Source of the DNA: Streptomyces sp. NBC_00459
Lineage (GTDB): Bacteria > Actinomycetota > Actinomycetes > Streptomycetales > Streptomycetaceae
NCBI RefSeq assembly: GCF_036013955.1
Contig: NZ_CP107903.1
Coordinates: 2,790,001-2,854,000 of the forward strand
Direction of reading: 5' to 3'
DNA length: 64,000 nt
Both the position numbers and the translations under genes were made by a program. This document shows positions 50,605 to 60,228 of the stretch, in pieces. The notes under the pieces were generated by a model. The model had not been told where the DNA came from and did not search any database. It saw only the letters and a program-made list of their open reading frames with translations. Position 1 is the first letter of the stretch. The number at the start of each line of letters is the position of its first letter.

Positions 50605-50694
50605 TTGCCCCCCACGCCCAGGTACCCCAACCGCCCCAGAGGTATGGGGACTTGTTGGCACCATAGCCGCTCGAGGACCCGTAGGCTATCGCGG

Positions 50695-52914
50695 GTGACC
50701 CAAATCCAAGAACTGGTCCTGAAGATCCATAGCAGATGCAACATCGCTTGCGACCACTGCTATATGTACGAGCTGGCCGACCAGAGCTGGAAATCACGGC
50801 CCACGGTGATCTCCGAGGACACGGTCACACACGTCGCACAACGCCTCACGTCTTATGCTGAGGCCCACCGGCTCGATTCCGTCTCGGTCATTCTGCACGG
50901 CGGAGAACCCCTCCTCGTGGGCCCTGAGCGTCTCCGCCGCATCTGCGGGGAAATCACCCGCATCCTGTCTCCTGTCACCACCGTCGACCTCCGCATGCAC
51001 ACAAATGGAATGCTGTTGCACAGGCCTCAACTAGAGGTCCTCCGGGAATTCGGGGTAAAGGTCGGCGTCTCTCTCGATGGTGATCGTTCGGCCAATGACC
51101 GACATCGCCTGGACCGCAGGGGACGCAGCAGTTACGACAAGGTTCTGGCGGGAATCGAGCGGCTGCGTTCCCCTGAATACCGGCACCTTTACATGGGGCT
51201 GCTCTGCACGGTCGACATCAAGAACGACCCGGTCGTCGTCCATGACGCGCTCACCGCACTGAACCCGCCCGGGATCGATTACCTTCTTCCGCATTCGACA
51301 TGGGACAACCCGCCGCCTCCCGGAATTACGGATTCCCCGACTCCGTACGCCGAATGGCTGCTCAGGATCTTCGACCGCTGGGAGGAACAGGGCCGCCCCA
51401 TGAGGGTGCGCACCTTCGACTCCGTGCTCAGCACACTGCGTGGCGGCCCTCCTCTCAGCGAGGCCATGGGGCTGGCCCCGTCCGATCTGGCGGTCGTGGA
51501 GACCGACGGCACCATCGAGGGGGCCGACTCCCTCAAGGCCGCCTACGACGGGGCTCCGGCCACGGGATACGACGTCTTCCGGCACGGCTTCGAGGAGTAC
51601 GCCCGCCATCCCGGAGTCCAGGCACGGCAGTTGGGCATCGAGGGCGTCAGTGAGACCTGTCGGCGGTGCCCGGTCGTCGAGTCCTGCGGGGGCGGGCTCT
51701 ACGCACACCGGTACAGCACCACGTCGGGCTTCGACAATCCGTCCGTGTTCTGCGCGGACCTGCGCGCCTTCGTCGAGGGCGTCGCGGAGCGCATCACCGA
51801 GCGCGCATTCGCTCCCGCCGTCCACGACACCGGCGAACTGCTCTTCGCGCGGGACAAGTTGACGCGTGACCTGCTGCAACGCATGAACGACCGGGCGGTC
51901 GGGGATCCCGGACCGGAACCCGACTCCGACTCCGACTGGAGCGAGGCCTGGCAGGCCCTCCTGTCCCTGGACACGGACGACCGCACGGCAGCCGAACTGG
52001 ACGCGGTGCTCTCGCACCCGTACACCCGTACCGCGCTGCGTCTGGCGTGGGACGGTCCCGCCGATCCGGCCCTGATCGCCCCACTGGTGGTGGCCGCTGC
52101 CGTGCGGTCGGGAGCCGGGACGACGCTGGCCTGGGAGCATCCGGCCGCCCGGCTGCATCTGCCGACCCTGGGCACCCTGGAGCTGCCCGGACCGGGCCGG
52201 GTCGAGGTCACGACCGACGCCGACGGCCTTCTCGTACGGCACAAGGATGGTGAGGGTACGGAGCGGGTGCCCCTCACCACTCCCGGTGCCGACTCGTCAT
52301 CCGGGACCGCGCGTTGGCGGCCCCTGGACAACGGCGGGCCGCTCGTCGACGACGCCGACCCGTTCCGCGACTGCTTCCCCGCTCCCGTCACCGAACCGCT
52401 CTCCCCCGGTGAGCGGGAGGGCTTCCGTGCGCTGCTCACCCGGTGTTACGCGCTGATGGACGAGCGTCGGCCCGGTTGGCGAAGCGATCCGCGCACACTC
52501 GTAGCCACCGTCGTGACCCCGCTCTCCCAGGGCGCCGGAGTCCAGCTCGGCCGACATGCGCCCGGCGCCCTGGGGGTGGCCGTCGATGCCGAACCCGATG
52601 ACTTCGTAAGGCAGTTGCCGCGGATCGGGCGGCGGGCCCGGCTCGCCGCACTGCGCGAGACGACGGATCTGGCGGTACCGGGCAGCCCGGCCGGACATCT
52701 GCTGGACGAGGCGAGCGAGGCACTGGCGTCGGGCTGCGGGGGCAGCGCCTCGCAGAGCCCCGACACGGACGGCCGCGCCGTCGCTCTCAAGGAAGCCCAC
52801 CAAGCGCTCACCGAACTGGCCGAGCTGCCGCAGCGGCAGCTCACGGAGACCGGCACGGCCCTGGCAGACCAGCTGTGGGCCGAGTGGCGGGAAGAGGCGG
52901 GCGGGCGTGGCTGA
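50695..52914 (+). CDS. fxsB: Cyclophane-type radical SAM/SPASM peptide maturase with an inactivated beta-hydroxylase-like extension
   Basis: 739 residues. The radical SAM cluster motif CxxxCxxC is C15-x3-C19-x2-C22 (SRCNIACDHCYMYE). ILHGGEPLL, MHTNGMLL and VGVSLDGD are conserved SAM-barrel segments. A SPASM-like cysteine cluster follows (CRRCPVVESCGGGLYAHRYS, then FCADL, about 320-360). Residues about 375-739 form an extension where related proteins carry a HExxH peptide beta-hydroxylase; here the matching stretch DDFVRQLPRIGRRARLAALR has no HExxH, so it is probably a dead domain used for binding (FxsBH form, as I recall the naming). It should cross-link the FxsA core Phe. GTG 50695 is chosen; it overlaps the acetyltransferase gene by 8 bp. 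Confidence 0.85.
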   Translation: MTQIQELVLKIHSRCNIACDHCYMYELADQSWKSRPTVISEDTVTHVAQRLTSYAEAHRLDSVSVILHGGEPLLVGPERLRRICGEITRILSPVTTVDLRMHTNGMLLHRPQLEVLREFGVKVGVSLDGDRSANDRHRLDRRGRSSYDKVLAGIERLRSPEYRHLYMGLLCTVDIKNDPVVVHDALTALNPPGIDYLLPHSTWDNPPPPGITDSPTPYAEWLLRIFDRWEEQGRPMRVRTFDSVLSTLRGGPPLSEAMGLAPSDLAVVETDGTIEGADSLKAAYDGAPATGYDVFRHGFEEYARHPGVQARQLGIEGVSETCRRCPVVESCGGGLYAHRYSTTSGFDNPSVFCADLRAFVEGVAERITERAFAPAVHDTGELLFARDKLTRDLLQRMNDRAVGDPGPEPDSDSDWSEAWQALLSLDTDDRTAAELDAVLSHPYTRTALRLAWDGPADPALIAPLVVAAAVRSGAGTTLAWEHPAARLHLPTLGTLELPGPGRVEVTTDADGLLVRHKDGEGTERVPLTTPGADSSSGTARWRPLDNGGPLVDDADPFRDCFPAPVTEPLSPGEREGFRALLTRCYALMDERRPGWRSDPRTLVATVVTPLSQGAGVQLGRHAPGALGVAVDAEPDDFVRQLPRIGRRARLAALRETTDLAVPGSPAGHLLDEASEALASGCGGSASQSPDTDGRAVALKEAHQALTELAELPQRQLTETGTALADQLWAEWREEAGGRG

Positions 52915-53683
52915 CCCCGGTGAACTCCGCCAGCTGCTGAGGACGTTGGCGATCCGCCGGGGCGGCGTGCTGATGGTGCACGCGTCCCTGAAGCACAGCG
53001 GGCTGCGGGACACCGAGGTACGGGACGCCCTGCTCGACGTGCTCGGCCCGGCGGGGACGCTGGTTGTGCCCACCTTCACCCAGGAGAACTCCCGTACCTC
53101 GCGCGCCCATCGAGCCCTGATCCGCGGGCTGGGCGAACGGGAGAGAGCGGAGTACGAGGCCTCGATGCTGCCGTACGAACCGCTCACGTCACCCTGCCGG
53201 GCCGCCATGGGAGTGCTGGCCGAGTGCGTCCGGACCAGCCCAGGCGCCGTGCGCAGCGCCCATCCGCAGACATCGATGGCGGGGATCGGCCCGCGTGCCG
53301 CCGAACTTCTCGACGGACACGACCCGCACTGTCTGCTCGGGGAACGTTCACCGCTCGCCCGGTTGTATGCCGCTCAGGCCCAAGTCCTGCTGCTACGCGT
53401 GGGATTCGAGGTGTGCAGCGCGTTCCATCTCGCCGAGTACCGGACGAATCCGCCCCGCCCCAGGCGCACATACGAGTGTGTCGTCGAGGAGAAGGGCCAT
53501 TGGGTCTCGTACGAGGACACCGCGCTGGACGACAGCGGCTTCGCCGCTCTGGGGGGCGAACTGCCGCGAGAAATGGTCGCGTTCGGTGAACTCGCGGGGC
53601 GGAAAGCGACTTTGGTCGAGATGCGGCCCGCCGTCGACTTCGCGCGCGACCGGATGTCCGGATATCGCCATGGAATGACGTGA
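52907..53683 (+). CDS. AAC(3)-family N-acetyltransferase of the fxs locus
   Basis: 258 residues. The aminoglycoside 3-N-acetyltransferase fold: VLMVHASLKHSG (acyl-CoA site), LGPAGTLVVPTFTQ, the catalytic His in RSAHPQTSMAGIGPRA, and LLLRVGFEVCSAFHLAEYR. It is about the normal length of AAC(3) enzymes. Its position overlapping fxsB and before fxsC implies that the true substrate is the fxs peptide or a small metabolite rather than an antibiotic, but resistance activity cannot be excluded. GTG start at 52907, overlapping the maturase stop. About 100 bp separate it from fxsC. Confidence 0.85.
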   Translation: MADPGELRQLLRTLAIRRGGVLMVHASLKHSGLRDTEVRDALLDVLGPAGTLVVPTFTQENSRTSRAHRALIRGLGERERAEYEASMLPYEPLTSPCRAAMGVLAECVRTSPGAVRSAHPQTSMAGIGPRAAELLDGHDPHCLLGERSPLARLYAAQAQVLLLRVGFEVCSAFHLAEYRTNPPRPRRTYECVVEEKGHWVSYEDTALDDSGFAALGGELPREMVAFGELAGRKATLVEMRPAVDFARDRMSGYRHGMT

Positions 53684-53782
53684 AACCAACGACACGTACG
53701 GCCAAGTCGTCGGGCACATTGTTGGTCCGGCCAGATGACGCCGTCGGCGGGACGAGGGCATCGTCGACGGGCAGGGGGGCGC

Positions 53783-55120
53783 GTGAACATACCCGCACGG
53801 GGACAGGGGTCGGACAACCGGCCCTACTTCTTTCTGAGTTACGCGCACACACCGGCGTGGGGATCGGGCGGAGCCGATCCCGACCACTGGGTGCGGGTGC
53901 TCTTCACCGATCTGTGCGACCACATCATGGCGCTCACCGATCTGCCCGCGGGCGCGGCGGGCTTCATGGACCGCGAGATGCGTTCCGGGGACGGCTGGCC
54001 GGAGAAACTCAGCGAGAACCTCGCCGCCTGCCGGGTATTCGTGCCGCTCTTCTCGACGCGCTACTTCACGAGTGAGATGTGCGGGAAGGAGTGGTACGCC
54101 TTCCACGAACGCATCCTGCGCGCCCGGAACACCGGCGCCGGGGATGTTCCCGCCATCGTCCCGGCCATGTGGACGCATGTCGACTACGGCCAACTCCCTG
54201 ACTCCGTACGGCACATCCACTTCGACCAGGCCACCTACGGGCATCGGTACGCGACCCACGGCATCTACGGGCTGATCAAGCTGAAACGGCTGCGCGACGA
54301 GTACGAGGAGATCGTGCTCGACCTCGCCCAGCGGATCGTGCGGGTCGCCCACGACTCACCGCTGCCGCCCAGCAGGCCCCGACCGTACGAGTCGACGCCA
54401 AGCGCGTTCAAGCCGCGCGGCGAGGGCCCCCGCCGGATCCATCTGACGGTGGCCGCGCCGACCCGGGACGGTATCCCCGAGCATCGCGACAAACGCCCGT
54501 ACGGTGAGGACGCCCAGGACTGGAATCCGTACCACTCGGAAAGCACCCGGCCACTGCCCGCGCACGCCGAGGAGCTGATCAGGTCGCTGGACTACCGGAT
54601 CACGATCTCCTCCTTCGACGACGAGGACCCCGGCGGACAGGATGACGACGACGAGCCCGCGAACGCGGCCGGTGACGACATCGAGAAGGCTCCGCCGGGC
54701 CGGCCCGGCATCCTGCTCGTCGACCGGTGGGCACTCACCGACGCCGAACGCCGTGAACGGCTGCGGAAGTTCGATCTCGGCGCCCGCCCCTGGATCAGCG
54801 CGATCGTCCCCTGGAACCGGTCGGACCTGCAGTGTCACAGCGAGGAGGGCAAGCAACTGGCGGTGGAGCTGGAGCGCACGCTGCCGCTGATCCTCGACCG
54901 GGGCCGGCGCACCGACTGCAGGATGGCCGTCAACGGCGTACCCAGTCTCAAGGCCTTCACCGATGTCCTGCCGACCGTCGTGGCGCACACGACCCGGCAG
55001 TACCTCAAGCACGCGGTGGCTCACCCGCCCGCCGGCCCGCACGTGCCCCGGCCCCGTCTGATGGGCCCCACCCACCCGCCGCTCCCGGAGGCGGGAGACG
55101 ACAACGGAGGAGAAGCATGA
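53783..55120 (+). CDS. fxsC: TIR-like protein FxsC
   Basis: 445 residues. The N-terminal TIR-like domain (about 12-190) reads PYFFLSYAHTPAWGSGGADP, then GFMDREMRSGDGWPEKLSE, RVFVPLFSTRYFTSEMCGKE and PAMWTHVDYGQLP. The C-terminal half (about 210-445) has an acidic linker (DDEDPGGQDDDDEP) and RPWISAIVPWNRSDLQCHSE, ending in a Pro/Gly-rich tail. It matches TIR-like proteins encoded with FxSxx-COOH systems. Whether it degrades NAD is not known; a Glu in CGKEWYAF sits near the expected catalytic position. GTG 53783 with AGGGGGGC upstream is used; the stop overlaps fxsT (ATGA). Confidence 0.85.
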   Translation: MNIPARGQGSDNRPYFFLSYAHTPAWGSGGADPDHWVRVLFTDLCDHIMALTDLPAGAAGFMDREMRSGDGWPEKLSENLAACRVFVPLFSTRYFTSEMCGKEWYAFHERILRARNTGAGDVPAIVPAMWTHVDYGQLPDSVRHIHFDQATYGHRYATHGIYGLIKLKRLRDEYEEIVLDLAQRIVRVAHDSPLPPSRPRPYESTPSAFKPRGEGPRRIHLTVAAPTRDGIPEHRDKRPYGEDAQDWNPYHSESTRPLPAHAEELIRSLDYRITISSFDDEDPGGQDDDDEPANAAGDDIEKAPPGRPGILLVDRWALTDAERRERLRKFDLGARPWISAIVPWNRSDLQCHSEEGKQLAVELERTLPLILDRGRRTDCRMAVNGVPSLKAFTDVLPTVVAHTTRQYLKHAVAHPPAGPHVPRPRLMGPTHPPLPEAGDDNGGEA

Positions 55121-58100
55121 CGGCCGTGCAGGACGGACGGATCATCACCTTCTACTCGTACAAAGGGGGCACGGGCCGCACGATGGCCCTGGCCAACACC
55201 GCGTGGATCCTGGCCGCCAGCGGCAAGCGGGTCCTGGCCGTCGACTGGGACCTGGAGGCACCCGGCCTGCACCGCTTCTTCCATCCGTTCCTGGACTCCA
55301 ACGCGCTGGCCGCGACCACCGGCGTCATCGACATCATCAACGAGTACGCCTGGGCCGCGACCACCGGAACCCAGCGCTCCGGCCCCTGGCACCTCGACTT
55401 CGCGGACGTCGAGCAGCACGCCATGTCGCTCACCCCTGAGCGCCTGGGTCTCAGGTTCGTGGACGGCGGCTCGCTGGACTTCCTGTCCGCGGGCCGCCAG
55501 GACCGTTCGTACTCGGCGACCGTGTCGTCGTTCGAGTGGGACAACTTCTACGAGCGGCTCGGCGGCGGGATATTCCTGGACGCGTTGCGCGACAGCATGA
55601 AGGCGTCGTACGACTATGTGCTCATCGACAGCCGAACCGGACTGTCGGACAACGCCGACATCTGCACGATCCAGATGCCGGACGTCCTCGTGGACTGCTT
55701 CACCCTCAGCGACCAGTCGCTGGACGGCGCCGCCGCCGTGGCCCGCAGTGTCCAGGACGGCTACCGCAAGCGTCGCATCCGTGTGCTGCCCGTGCCCATG
55801 CGCATCGACGAGGGCGAGAAGGAGAAGGTCGACGCGGGGCGGGCGCTGGCCCGGCTGAAGTTCGCCGGGCTGCCCAAGGGGCTCGACGAGGGCGACCTGA
55901 GCCCGGAGGAGATGACGGCCTACTGGGGAAACGTCGAGATCCCCTACCGCCCCTACTACGCGTACGAGGAGACCCTGGCCACGGTCGGGGACGAGAGCGG
56001 CATCGCCAACTCCCTGCTGTCCGCGTTCGAACGACTCACCGCGGTCATCTCGGAGGGCACGGTCACCTCGCTGCCGCAGGTCCCCGAGCCCGTCCGGCTG
56101 CGCTGCCGGGACGCGTTCCTGCGACGTCGGCCGCTGGCGACCACGGCGGACATCGTCGTCGCGTACGCCGGTGAGAACCGGATGTGGGCGGACTGGATCG
56201 AGGCCGTGCTGAAACGCTCCGGCTGCAATGTGCTGCCGCACGACATCTCGACCGGCCCGGTCTCCCGCCCCGCCGACTCGACCCGCACCCTCGTGCTGCT
56301 GTCGAACGCCTTCCAGAAGTCCCGGTACGCGGACGCCGTCTGGCGCGCGCTGACCGACACCGACACCGAAACCCCGCACGGCGCGATGGTGCCGCTCAGG
56401 GTCGACGAGGTCCGGCTGCCCATGGCGTACCTGGACCACAACCCGGTCGACCTGCACCGCCTCGACGAGGCGCAGAGCATCCTCACGCTGCTCAGCGCCG
56501 TCGATCTGTCGGGCCAGCCCGTCGGCGCGGGAACCGGGGGGCCGCGCTTCCCCGGCTCGACGCCGGCGATCTGGAACGCGCCGCAGCGCAACAACACCTT
56601 CACCGGGCGCAACGTCATCCTCGACGTGGTCCGCGACCAGCTCAGCAGCGGTACGACCACCGTGGTGCCGCAGCCGCTCGCGCTGTTCGGGCTCGGCGGG
56701 GTCGGCAAGACCCAGGTCGCCATCGAGTACGTGCACCGGTTCATGGCCGACTACGACCTCGTGTGGTGGACCTCGGCCGAGCACGAGGACGACGTGGTCG
56801 CCTCCCTCGCCGAACTCGGCGCCCGCATCGGTGCTCCCGGCGGCGAGGACATGACGATGGCCAGCCAGGAAGCCGTCCAGATGCTGGCCCGGGGCATGCC
56901 GACGAAACGGTGGATCCTCGTCTTCGACAACGTGGACGACCCGGCGTCCCTGGCCCGCTACGTCCCGCAGGGCGGCGGCGGACATGTGCTGGTCACCTCC
57001 CGCAATCAGGCCTGGGCGCAGCAGGGGGCGTCCATGCCGATCGAGGTGTTCCTGCGCGAGGAGAGCGTCGAGCACCTGACCCGGCGCGCGTCGGGACTGA
57101 GTGCCGGGGAGGCCGACCAGGTGGCGCAGGCGGTGGGCGACCTGCCGCTCGCGGTCGAGCAGACGGCGGCCTGGCTCGCCGAGACGGCCACCCCGATCGA
57201 CGACTACCTGCGACAGCTCGCCGACCAGACCACCGACGTACTGGACCTCAACCAGCCCGCCGACTACCCCCACTCGGTGGCCGCGACCTGGAACATCTCC
57301 ATCGCCCGGCTGAAGGAACGCTCCCCGGCGTCGGTACGGCTGCTCCAGCTGTGCGCCTTCCTCGCCGCCGAGCCGATCTCCTCTCAGCTCCTGTACAGCA
57401 AGGAGATGATCGACGCTCTGAAGCCGTACGACGCCTCGCTCCAGGAGAGTCTGCTGCTCGGGCGGGTCATCCGGGAGATCGGCCGGTTCGCGCTCGCCAA
57501 GGTCGACCAGGTCAGCAACAGCATCCAGGTGCACCGGCTGGTGCAGGCGGTGATCCGCGCCCAGCTGACCGAGGAGGAGCAGCGGGAGGCCCGGCACGTC
57601 GTCCACACGGTGCTGGCCGGAAGCCGCCCGGACGGCGACGAGCCGATCGACGACCCGGAGAACTGGCCGCGCTTCGCCGTCATCTGGCCGCACCTCACCG
57701 CCTCCGACGCCCGCAACTGCGTCGACTCCGGGACCCGCCGCCTGCTCATCGACCGCGTCCGCTACCTCTGGAAGCGCGGCGACTTCCCCGGCGCCCAACG
57801 CCGCGCCGAGGAACTCCTCGCCCACTGGAAGGAGTTGCTCGGCGAGGACGACGTCCAGTACCTCTACCTGCGCTGCCAACTGGCCAGCGTGCTGCGCTCG
57901 CAGGGACGTTACGTGGAGGCCCGCGACATGGACACCGAACTGCTGGCACGCCAGCGCCGGGTCCTCGGTACATCCCATCCGCACACGTACGTCACCACCT
58001 CCAACCTCGCCAGCGACCTCGCCGCCCTCGGCGAGTACCGGTCGGCGGTGGACCTCGCCCGGGAGGCGCACGACGGGTTCAGCCAGATCTTCCACGAGTC

Positions 58101-59052
58101 CCACCGCCGTACCCTGAGCGCCGCCAACAACCTGGCTCTGGCGCTGCGCATGGTCGGCCGCTACAGCGACGCCCGAGCCATAGACCAGGACACCCTGGAC
58201 CGCCGGATGGAGGTCCTCGGCCCCGACCACCCCTACACACTGGCCTCCGCCGAGCAGCTCGGCCGCGACCTGCGCGAGGTCGGCCGCTACTCCGAGTCCG
58301 TCGCCCTGCTGTCCCGTACGTACGACGCTCACAAGCGCATCCTCGGCAAGGAGTTCCCCGGCACCCTGCGCTGTGCCAAGTCGCTGGCCGTCTCGCTGCG
58401 CCGGGCGGGCCAGTTCGAGGACGCCCGCCGGCTCACCACGGCGACCCGCGGCCAGTACCGTGCCCAGTACTCCAAGCCGACCCCGGACTCACTGGCCTGC
58501 GACCTCAATCTTGCCGCCGACCTGTTCGCGGCCGACGAGCGCGAGGACGCCCGCGAGGTGGCCCGGGAGGCACTGGGCGAGTACATGAAGGTGCCGGGCG
58601 AGGCCCACCCGTACACCCAGGCCGCGCTCAACAACCTCGGCATCTTCCACTGGGGCTGCGGCGACGTGGACCTCGCGGGGGAGGTGTTCCACCAGGTGCT
58701 GCCACGGATGGTGGAGGTCCTCGGCGAACAGCATCCGCACACTCTCTTCTGCGGCATCAACTACGCCAACGTCCTCGCAGACCAGGGGAAGTTGGAGGAG
58801 GCGCGCGCGCTGGAGGAGAACGCGGTCACTGTCCTGCGTACGGTGCTCGGCCAGCACCATCCGGAAACCCTGGGCATCGTCACCAACTTCGCCCTCACCC
58901 TCACGGCACTGGGCCGCAAGGACGAGGCACGGCGGCTTCGGGAGGAGTCCCTGAAGGAGCTGCGCATGCTGCTGGGCGAGGAGAACGGCATCACACAGGT
59001 GGCGTCGGACGAGCGGCGGATCTACCGGGACCTGGAACCGCTGGCGGTCTGA
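55117..59052 (+). CDS. fxsT: FxsT-type STAND protein: ParA-like NTPase, TIR-like, NB-ARC and TPR repeats
   Basis: 1311 residues. Residues 1-300: ParA/MinD-like P-loop (YSYKGGTGRTMALANTAWIL, deviant Walker A near residue 16) with DWDLEAPGLHRFF and DSRTGLSDNADI. Residues about 344-460: a second TIR-like domain (IVVAYAGENRMWADWIEAVL, RTLVLLSNAFQKSRYADA). Residues about 490-780: NB-ARC (Walker A GLGGVGKT at about 525, Walker B WILVFDNVDD, GHVLVTSRN, GDLPLAVEQTAAWL). Residues about 880-1300: tetratricopeptide repeats of the kinesin-light-chain type with recurring LGxxHPxTL. It resembles an NLR-type signal switch and is the last gene of the fxs operon. ATG 55117 overlaps fxsC by 4 bp. Confidence 0.88.
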   Translation: MTAVQDGRIITFYSYKGGTGRTMALANTAWILAASGKRVLAVDWDLEAPGLHRFFHPFLDSNALAATTGVIDIINEYAWAATTGTQRSGPWHLDFADVEQHAMSLTPERLGLRFVDGGSLDFLSAGRQDRSYSATVSSFEWDNFYERLGGGIFLDALRDSMKASYDYVLIDSRTGLSDNADICTIQMPDVLVDCFTLSDQSLDGAAAVARSVQDGYRKRRIRVLPVPMRIDEGEKEKVDAGRALARLKFAGLPKGLDEGDLSPEEMTAYWGNVEIPYRPYYAYEETLATVGDESGIANSLLSAFERLTAVISEGTVTSLPQVPEPVRLRCRDAFLRRRPLATTADIVVAYAGENRMWADWIEAVLKRSGCNVLPHDISTGPVSRPADSTRTLVLLSNAFQKSRYADAVWRALTDTDTETPHGAMVPLRVDEVRLPMAYLDHNPVDLHRLDEAQSILTLLSAVDLSGQPVGAGTGGPRFPGSTPAIWNAPQRNNTFTGRNVILDVVRDQLSSGTTTVVPQPLALFGLGGVGKTQVAIEYVHRFMADYDLVWWTSAEHEDDVVASLAELGARIGAPGGEDMTMASQEAVQMLARGMPTKRWILVFDNVDDPASLARYVPQGGGGHVLVTSRNQAWAQQGASMPIEVFLREESVEHLTRRASGLSAGEADQVAQAVGDLPLAVEQTAAWLAETATPIDDYLRQLADQTTDVLDLNQPADYPHSVAATWNISIARLKERSPASVRLLQLCAFLAAEPISSQLLYSKEMIDALKPYDASLQESLLLGRVIREIGRFALAKVDQVSNSIQVHRLVQAVIRAQLTEEEQREARHVVHTVLAGSRPDGDEPIDDPENWPRFAVIWPHLTASDARNCVDSGTRRLLIDRVRYLWKRGDFPGAQRRAEELLAHWKELLGEDDVQYLYLRCQLASVLRSQGRYVEARDMDTELLARQRRVLGTSHPHTYVTTSNLASDLAALGEYRSAVDLAREAHDGFSQIFHESHRRTLSAANNLALALRMVGRYSDARAIDQDTLDRRMEVLGPDHPYTLASAEQLGRDLREVGRYSESVALLSRTYDAHKRILGKEFPGTLRCAKSLAVSLRRAGQFEDARRLTTATRGQYRAQYSKPTPDSLACDLNLAADLFAADEREDAREVAREALGEYMKVPGEAHPYTQAALNNLGIFHWGCGDVDLAGEVFHQVLPRMVEVLGEQHPHTLFCGINYANVLADQGKLEEARALEENAVTVLRTVLGQHHPETLGIVTNFALTLTALGRKDEARRLREESLKELRMLLGEENGITQVASDERRIYRDLEPLAV

Positions 59053-59100
59053 CGGTCCGTCAAGAGAGCCCGGGGCAAGGACTGTCGGTCGGCTGCGTGG

Positions 59101-59979
59101 TCAGCTGAACCTGTCGCCGAGCAGCCAGCCGATCACCCTGGGCAGTGCGCGCACCGCGGCGAAGTGGACAGCCGTGGGTTCGACGACCGTCCTGGCCCGT
59201 GGGATACGGGCGGCGAGCCAGGACGCGTGGGCGGGCGGCGAGAAGACGTCCCGCCCGCCGTGCCAGAGCAGGACGGGCACCCGGATGTCCGCGGGGTCGA
59301 ACCCCCAGGGGCCGGTCAGCGCAAGGCCGTCGTCGATCCAGCCGTACGGTGAAGTACGCACCGCCTCACGGAAGTTGCGCAGCAACATCGAGCGCATCGC
59401 GGTGTCCGAGACAATCGAGAGGTCGTCGTCGGTCAGATCGCTGCGGAGTTCGTCGAGGAGCGTCGCCGGGTTGCTGCGGATGGCCGCCGAGCGCGGGATG
59501 AGCCGGGCGGCGAACCGCTCCGGATCAGTGGAAGCGGTGCGGAACTCCTTGACGTTGGAGGGGGCCATGCCCGCGAACCAGTCCAGCCCCTCCGCGTCCC
59601 TCGGGGCGAGCCCGACCAGCGCGGCGGCCCGGGTCACCCGGTCCGGCAGCAGTGCGGCGCAGGCGAGGGCGTGCGGGGCGCCGCCGGAACGGCCGACCAC
59701 GGCGAAGCGATCCAGGCCGAGGGCGTCGGCGACATCGCGTACGTCGCCCACGACGTCCGCGACCCGACGGCCCGGGCGTCGGTCGGAGCCGCCGTACCCG
59801 GGGCGGTCGTAGCTGATGAGGCGGGCGCCGCGCTGGTAGAGGAACATCGAGCGGGGCCGGGGCCCGACCCGGCTGCCGGGCGTGCCGTGCAGGAGGAACA
59901 CGGGGTGCCCACCGGGGTCTCCCGACACCTCGACGCGTAATCGCCGCCCGTCCGGGGTCCGCACATGGTCAGACACCAC
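59101..59979 (-). CDS. Alpha/beta hydrolase
   Basis: About 292 residues. The alpha/beta hydrolase fold is complete: oxyanion motif FLLHGTPGSRVGPRPRS, RLISYDRPGYGGSD, nucleophile Ser in VVGRSGGAPHALAC (about 100), acid Asp in LLWHGGRDVFSPP, and catalytic His in EPTAVHFAAV near the end. The substrate is unknown (esterase, lipase or epoxide hydrolase like). GTG 59979 with GGGAG 8 bp upstream is chosen; the longer reading to 60078 adds residues without conserved features. It converges on fxsT and is divergent from the corA gene. Confidence 0.82.
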   Translation of the reverse strand: MVSDHVRTPDGRRLRVEVSGDPGGHPVFLLHGTPGSRVGPRPRSMFLYQRGARLISYDRPGYGGSDRRPGRRVADVVGDVRDVADALGLDRFAVVGRSGGAPHALACAALLPDRVTRAAALVGLAPRDAEGLDWFAGMAPSNVKEFRTASTDPERFAARLIPRSAAIRSNPATLLDELRSDLTDDDLSIVSDTAMRSMLLRNFREAVRTSPYGWIDDGLALTGPWGFDPADIRVPVLLWHGGRDVFSPPAHASWLAARIPRARTVVEPTAVHFAAVRALPRVIGWLLGDRFS

Positions 59980-60228
59980 CGCCGTGTCTCCCTCCCCCCT
60001 GCGCTGCCCGATCCCTGCCCGAATGAACACAGGGCGAAACGGCTGCGCGTATCCAGCCCGTCCAGTGTTCGAGAACAAGGCCCCTCAGGGCCGGAGGGAG
60101 GTCTGGGGGCGTGGCCCCCGGGTACGGGACGGGTGGGAGCGGCAGAAGCAAGCCCCCCACCACCTCCCCTGACCGGCCCTTTACCCCCACCTGGCACACT
60201 GTCCGCACCCGGAGAAGGAGCAAACCGC

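Noticed and set aside
52907..53683. Plain aminoglycoside resistance gene
   Set aside because: The translational overlap with fxsB makes a role in the peptide system more likely; resistance is not excluded.
55021..58332. A 1103-codon open frame on the minus strand
   Set aside because: It is exactly antisense to fxsT; high GC leaves long stop-free shadow frames, and its translation is rich in Val/Gly/Arg with no domain.
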